Below are positions 59,756-64,000 of a stretch of 64,000 nucleotides of DNA, piece after piece. Source of the stretch: Rhodothermales bacterium (GTDB lineage Bacteria; Bacteroidota; Rhodothermia; Rhodothermales; JABDKH01); the NCBI GenBank assembly GCA_013002165.1, contig JABDKO010000172.1:34501-98500 (forward strand). Reading direction: 5' to 3'. A program made the position numbers and the translations under genes. Under the pieces are notes generated by a model. It worked only from the letters and a program-made list of their open reading frames with translations, was not told where the DNA came from and ran no database searches. How positions within the stretch are numbered: position 1 is the stretch's first letter; each line of letters opens with the position of its first letter.

Positions 59756-61765
59756 ATGGCCAGAAAATTCGTTCTTGCTCCAGACAATCAGGTAGCCAGG
59801 ACTAGTCTGACTATCAATTATCAGGACGAACTGAATCCGCAGCAGTACGACGTTGTCACTTCGGGAGCCGGTCCTTCTCTGGTGGTGGCGGGTGCAGGTA
59901 CAGGCAAAACGCGCACACTGATTTTTCGGGTTGCGTACCTGGTGGAAACGGGCGTTCCCCCCGACCATATCCTGCTGCTCACATTTACCCGACGATCTGC
60001 CGCGGAAATGCTCAACCGCGCATCCCAGCTTCTGGATGGCAGATGTCAGCGAGTTCGAGGCGGGACGTTTCATGCGTACGCCCTTTCAATCCTGAGGCGC
60101 CACGCCCCATCTATCGGATACCCCCGCAATTTCACGATTCTCGATTCCGGTGACTCCGCCGACGTCATAGATGTGCTGCGTACAGCATCAGGTTTCCACA
60201 AAAGCGATAAACGATTTCCCAGAAAAAGGACGATCTATAGTATCATTTCGGCGTGCTCGAATGGAGAACAGGACGTTGCCGAGGTCGTGGCCGACAAGTA
60301 TCCGCAGTTTGTAGATATGATTGATAAGATCGGGATACTGCGTGAACAGTATCATCAGTACAAACTCACTCACGGCCTCATGGATTATGACGACCTTCTT
60401 TCGAAAACTGTCTTGCTTTTTGAGAACAACCGCGCACTACGGGATTCTGAATCGGCTCGCTGCCGGCACGTACTTGTTGATGAGTATCAGGATACAAACC
60501 GCTTACAGGCCCGGATGGTAGCTCACCTCGCTTCTGTTCATCGGAACGTAATGGCGGTCGGCGATGACGCTCAGAGCATATACGGCTTCCGGGGCGCTGA
60601 TACGAAGAATATATTCCAGTACCCGGAAATCTTCGAGGGAACGACAATTTACAAGTTGGAGCACAATTACCGATCTACCCAGCAGATTCTGAATCTGGCC
60701 AACACACTGATTGAACAGTCGACCGTGAGATACGACAAGAAGCTCTTTACCGAGAAGCCTGACGGCGAGCTGCCTGCAATTGTCGGTGCAGCAGACGACC
60801 AGTACGAGTGCAGGTTTGTTTGTCAGATGATCATGCGCCTCCGCGAGGAGGGTATTCCGTTGCACAGGGTCGCAGTACTTTTTCGGAACAGTCATAATTC
60901 CTTCGGGCTCGAAATCGAACTTAATCGCCGAAACATTCCTTTCATCAAGTTCGGCGGGCTCAAGCTGAATGAGGCCGCCCACATCAAGGATGTCCTCTCG
61001 TACCTGAAGATCCTTGAAAACCCCCGCGATGCTGTTGCCTGGACCAGAGTACTGCAACTTCTGCCGGGCATAGGACCAAAGACGGCTGCCGACCTGGTGG
61101 AGTGGATTTCGAGTCGTGGTTCTGAAGCATTTGAGTTGACCGGGCGAAGTCACTCTCCCCGTTACATAGACGGTCTCAAGAAGCTGTTCAACATGCTGCG
61201 GGCTGCTAGTGTTACGACGATCAGCCTGCCGCGGCAAATCGAAATGGTCCTCGAGTATTATGATCCTATTCTGAAAGAGAAGTATTACGAGGACTTTCCG
61301 AAGCGGGAGCAGGATCTGGAACAATTTGCGAGTCTCACTGACCAGTTCAAGGATCGAGAAAGCATGCTGTCTTCCATGGCTCTTGACCCGATTGAGCTGA
61401 CCGCGCTTGACGCGGACGGTGAGGAAAAAGACGAGCAGCCACTCGTCTTATCGACGATCCACTCGGCTAAAGGACTTGAGTATCACACGGTATTTGTAAT
61501 CCAGGCCCTGGACGGAGTTGTGCCGTCTACGTATTCGCTCAAGGAACCCGGAGGACTTGATGAAGAACTGCGATTGCTATACGTTGCTGTAACCCGGGCT
61601 GAGGAAAATTTGTTTATTACCTACCCGATGGTTCAGTATCGTCGATTTCAGGGCGATTATATGGTGAGACCCAGTCGCTACCTGGATGAGATATCGGATG
61701 CGATTCTTGAACCCTGGACGTTAGTCGAGACCCCCACACCATCTTCGCAAAAACTGCTTTCATAA
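59756..61765 (+). CDS. UvrD/PcrA-family ATP-dependent DNA helicase
   Basis: VVAGAGTGKTRTLIFRVAYL, LVDEYQDTN, VGDDAQSIYGFRGAD, STIHSAKGLEYHTVFV, LLYVAVTRAEE. Confidence 0.95.
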   Translation: MARKFVLAPDNQVARTSLTINYQDELNPQQYDVVTSGAGPSLVVAGAGTGKTRTLIFRVAYLVETGVPPDHILLLTFTRRSAAEMLNRASQLLDGRCQRVRGGTFHAYALSILRRHAPSIGYPRNFTILDSGDSADVIDVLRTASGFHKSDKRFPRKRTIYSIISACSNGEQDVAEVVADKYPQFVDMIDKIGILREQYHQYKLTHGLMDYDDLLSKTVLLFENNRALRDSESARCRHVLVDEYQDTNRLQARMVAHLASVHRNVMAVGDDAQSIYGFRGADTKNIFQYPEIFEGTTIYKLEHNYRSTQQILNLANTLIEQSTVRYDKKLFTEKPDGELPAIVGAADDQYECRFVCQMIMRLREEGIPLHRVAVLFRNSHNSFGLEIELNRRNIPFIKFGGLKLNEAAHIKDVLSYLKILENPRDAVAWTRVLQLLPGIGPKTAADLVEWISSRGSEAFELTGRSHSPRYIDGLKKLFNMLRAASVTTISLPRQIEMVLEYYDPILKEKYYEDFPKREQDLEQFASLTDQFKDRESMLSSMALDPIELTALDADGEEKDEQPLVLSTIHSAKGLEYHTVFVIQALDGVVPSTYSLKEPGGLDEELRLLYVAVTRAEENLFITYPMVQYRRFQGDYMVRPSRYLDEISDAILEPWTLVETPTPSSQKLLS

Positions 61766-61766
61766 T

Positions 61767-62258
61767 ATGGAAGTTCTCAAGCACACACCTGGTTCTCTGT
61801 TCGCAGAGTTCGTGCCGCGAGAGCTTGGCGATCGCCTGGAGATTGCCGAGGCGTCCACAGATGACCTCCCCACAATCGCACGACTCAACGTTGAGATATT
61901 TGACGAGGAACGGATTATTAATTCGTTCGATAGAGACGATCTGCTGATGCTGATCGCGCTTTACGATGAGCGTCCGATTGGATTCAAAATTGGATACAGA
62001 GAAAACCGCTTCGTCTTCTACTCAGCAAAAGGCGGCGTTCTGGAGTCCTACAGAAACCTGGGGGTTGCTCACGCAATGCTGTACGCTATGATGGACCAGG
62101 CTCAGTTGATGGGCTACCGCCGATTTGCGTACGATACATTTCCCAACATGCATCCCGGTATGACCATCATGGGTTTGAGAGAGGGGTTTCGCATAGTTCG
62201 AGCGGACTTCAACCAGGCGTATCACGATTTCAGGCTGCGCTTCGAGCGCAAATTCTAG
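61767..62258 (+). CDS. GNAT family N-acetyltransferase
   Basis: GGVLESYRNLGVAHAMLYAMMDQAQLMGY acetyl-CoA-binding region. Confidence 0.75.
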   Translation: MEVLKHTPGSLFAEFVPRELGDRLEIAEASTDDLPTIARLNVEIFDEERIINSFDRDDLLMLIALYDERPIGFKIGYRENRFVFYSAKGGVLESYRNLGVAHAMLYAMMDQAQLMGYRRFAYDTFPNMHPGMTIMGLREGFRIVRADFNQAYHDFRLRFERKF

Positions 62259-62269
62259 CCGGTCGACTC

Positions 62270-62428
62270 CTAGAAAAGTGTATATATAAATGGGGCCAGC
62301 GCCGACCCCTGCGTAAGCACAATCAGGACGCTCAACAACAACAGTATCACTACGATCGGAGCAATCCAGTATTTCTTACGTACTCGCAAAAACTCCCACA
62401 ATTCGCCAAGTACCTTAAGCTTGCCCAT
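62270..62428 (-). CDS. DUF5989-like 52-aa single-TM protein
   Basis: Manual translation: MGKLKVLGELWEFLRVRKKYWIAPIVVILLLLSVLIVLTQGSALAPFIYTLF; absent from the ORF track because of its length. Confidence 0.85.
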   Translation of the reverse strand: MGKLKVLGELWEFLRVRKKYWIAPIVVILLLLSVLIVLTQGSALAPFIYTLF

Positions 62429-62448
62429 GTCCCATTCGTTGATTCAGC

Positions 62449-63768
62449 GTGCAACCGCACGGCCTTGTTGTCGTATCTTTCCATCCATTATACACTGATC
62501 CCGGAAGAATCTCATCCCGGAAACCCACGAGTCTTTTGAAATCACTCCTCGAACTGAAAGAAGGGTTCCTGATCGCGCTTCGCGCCATTAACGCCCAGAA
62601 GCTTCGCTCGTTGCTGACTACGCTCGGAATAATCATCGGGATCCTTTCAGTTACAGCAATGGCTACCGTGGTCAACGGCATTGAGGAAGGTTTCGAGCAA
62701 GATATGTCGACTCTCGGCACCGATGTACTCTACATAGAGAAATGGCCCTGGGGCTTTGTAAGTGACTGGTGGAACTATATCAACAGGCCGAATATCACGC
62801 AAGATCTTGCTGAGGTCGTTGAGCGTCGATCGCAATTTGCGTCGGCAGCCACCGCCGTCGTAAGGACGTCCCGAAGTATTGACTATAAGAGCAACAACCT
62901 TGGTGGCGTCCAGATTATCGGGCTTTCGTCCAACTACTCGCGTGTTCACGATGTCAGCATCGAGTCAGGCAACTTTTTCTCGGATATCCACGACCGAAGC
63001 GCCCGAGATGTAGCAGTACTGGGTTTCGAAGTAGCAGAACGACTCTTCCCTTCTGAGCAGCCACTGGGCAAAACAGTGCGCATCGGTGGACGCCGGTTCG
63101 ACGTGATTGGCGTGCTTGAAAAGGAGGGTTCGAGTGCTGGAGGCAATTCTGATTCTGGGGATCGAACAGTCCAGATTCCATTTACAACATTTCAAAAGAT
63201 CTATGGGACCAGATATCGGGATGTATCGGTCCGGGTAAAGGTTATAGATAATGCTGATGTCAGCGTCGCGAAGGATGAAATTACGGGAATTCTTCGCGTT
63301 GCCAGAGGTCTCGATGCCAAACAGGACGATGATTTTGAAATCAACGAGCAGGAGACGCTGCGTGCACAGATTGCTCCAGTCAAGACTGCCATTTATTCTG
63401 TTGGAATCGGGCTGACAGCCCTTTCGCTTCTTGTAGGAGGCATCGGGGTAATGAATATCATGTTTGTCTCGGTCAAGGAAAGAACACGCGAGATCGGTAT
63501 CAGGAAAGCAACCGGGGCCAAGTTTTCGAGCATTCTAACTCAATTCCTGATCGAGGCGATTCTGGTATGCTCGGTCGGCGGGGTTATTGGCGTAATACTT
63601 TCCATCCCAGTCGTCCTCGGAATCAGGGCGGTGCTTCCAGCTTCTCTGGATGCGACTGTTGTCGGTATTGCATTCCTCATATGTGTTCTCATAGGTACCA
63701 TCTTTGGGCTCGCGCCGGCATGGAAAGCGGCCAGGTCAGAACCAATTGAAGCTCTGCGGTACGAATAA
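62449..63768 (+). CDS. MacB/FtsX-type ABC transporter permease
   Basis: ALRAINAQKLRSLLTTLGIIIGILSV, MNIMFVSVKERTREIGIRKATGA; the true start may be downstream of 62449. Confidence 0.92.
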   Translation: MQPHGLVVVSFHPLYTDPGRISSRKPTSLLKSLLELKEGFLIALRAINAQKLRSLLTTLGIIIGILSVTAMATVVNGIEEGFEQDMSTLGTDVLYIEKWPWGFVSDWWNYINRPNITQDLAEVVERRSQFASAATAVVRTSRSIDYKSNNLGGVQIIGLSSNYSRVHDVSIESGNFFSDIHDRSARDVAVLGFEVAERLFPSEQPLGKTVRIGGRRFDVIGVLEKEGSSAGGNSDSGDRTVQIPFTTFQKIYGTRYRDVSVRVKVIDNADVSVAKDEITGILRVARGLDAKQDDDFEINEQETLRAQIAPVKTAIYSVGIGLTALSLLVGGIGVMNIMFVSVKERTREIGIRKATGAKFSSILTQFLIEAILVCSVGGVIGVILSIPVVLGIRAVLPASLDATVVGIAFLICVLIGTIFGLAPAWKAARSEPIEALRYE

Positions 63769-64000
63769 TGGCATTCTTTGAAGCTTTGCGCATGGCAGTC
63801 GAGGCCATCAGGGGACACAAGCTGCGGTCCGGACTGACATTGCTTGGAATGGTGATCGGTGTCTTCGCGATCATCGTTTCGGTCACTGCTGTCAAAGTGA
63901 TTGATGTGTATTTCCAGGACTCTATGAAATTCCTCGGCACATCAACATTTACGATTTCGCGCTACCCGGCAATCCAGACGGGTCCAATGGACGCCAGCCT
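63768..64000 (+). CDS. MacB/FtsX-type ABC transporter permease (3' truncated by window edge)
   Basis: MAFFEALRMAVEAIRGHKLRSGLTLLGMVIGVFAIIVSV; ATG overlaps the previous stop (TAATG). Confidence 0.88.
   Translation, partial: MAFFEALRMAVEAIRGHKLRSGLTLLGMVIGVFAIIVSVTAVKVIDVYFQDSMKFLGTSTFTISRYPAIQTGPMDAS

Noticed and set aside
60503-61324. 273-aa minus-strand ORF inside the UvrD helicase gene
   Set aside because: Antisense to conserved helicase motifs; no independent support.
1-64000. CRISPR arrays, transposons, integrases, prophage or defence islands
   Set aside because: No repeat-spacer pattern, transposase/integrase motif, phage structural gene or known defence-gene motif was seen on either strand.

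Overview
The window looks like an ordinary chromosomal segment from a Rhodothermota/Bacteroidota-type bacterium. It is dense with housekeeping genes, and I found no CRISPR array, rRNA, tRNA or transposase. From left to right it holds: an Alternative Complex III / caa3 oxidase cluster (actB-F, sco, coxBACD; actB is cut by the left edge); metF, ybeY, lipB and the giant T9SS translocon gene sprA; recR-ybaB-dnaX; tdk; a Bat/MoxR-type operon (DUF58, BatA-E) with an embedded sirtuin; purQ; a rhomboid protease; an ECF sigma factor plus Hanks kinase pair; an sqr-tusE/dsrC-dsrE2 sulfur-trafficking operon; a serine palmitoyltransferase-like/GNAT/glycosyltransferase locus (candidate sphingolipid synthesis); parAB; a UvrD helicase; and MacB-like permeases. 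The most unusual element is a non-coding stretch of about 0.85 kb (about 51,040-51,892). It contains many perfect nested stems, GNRA/UUCG/CUUG-type loops and a perfect 11-bp intrinsic terminator. I read it as a large structured RNA, possibly an attenuating leader, immediately upstream of a GT2 glycosyltransferase gene that appears to use an AUC start codon. Other observations include an in-phase A_AAA_AAG slippery heptamer in dnaX, a possible bacterial ceramide synthase next to SPT, a 52-aa DUF5989 gene missing from the ORF track, and an Fn3-like fusion protein in the oxidase operon. All family calls come from reading motifs; no database search was run.
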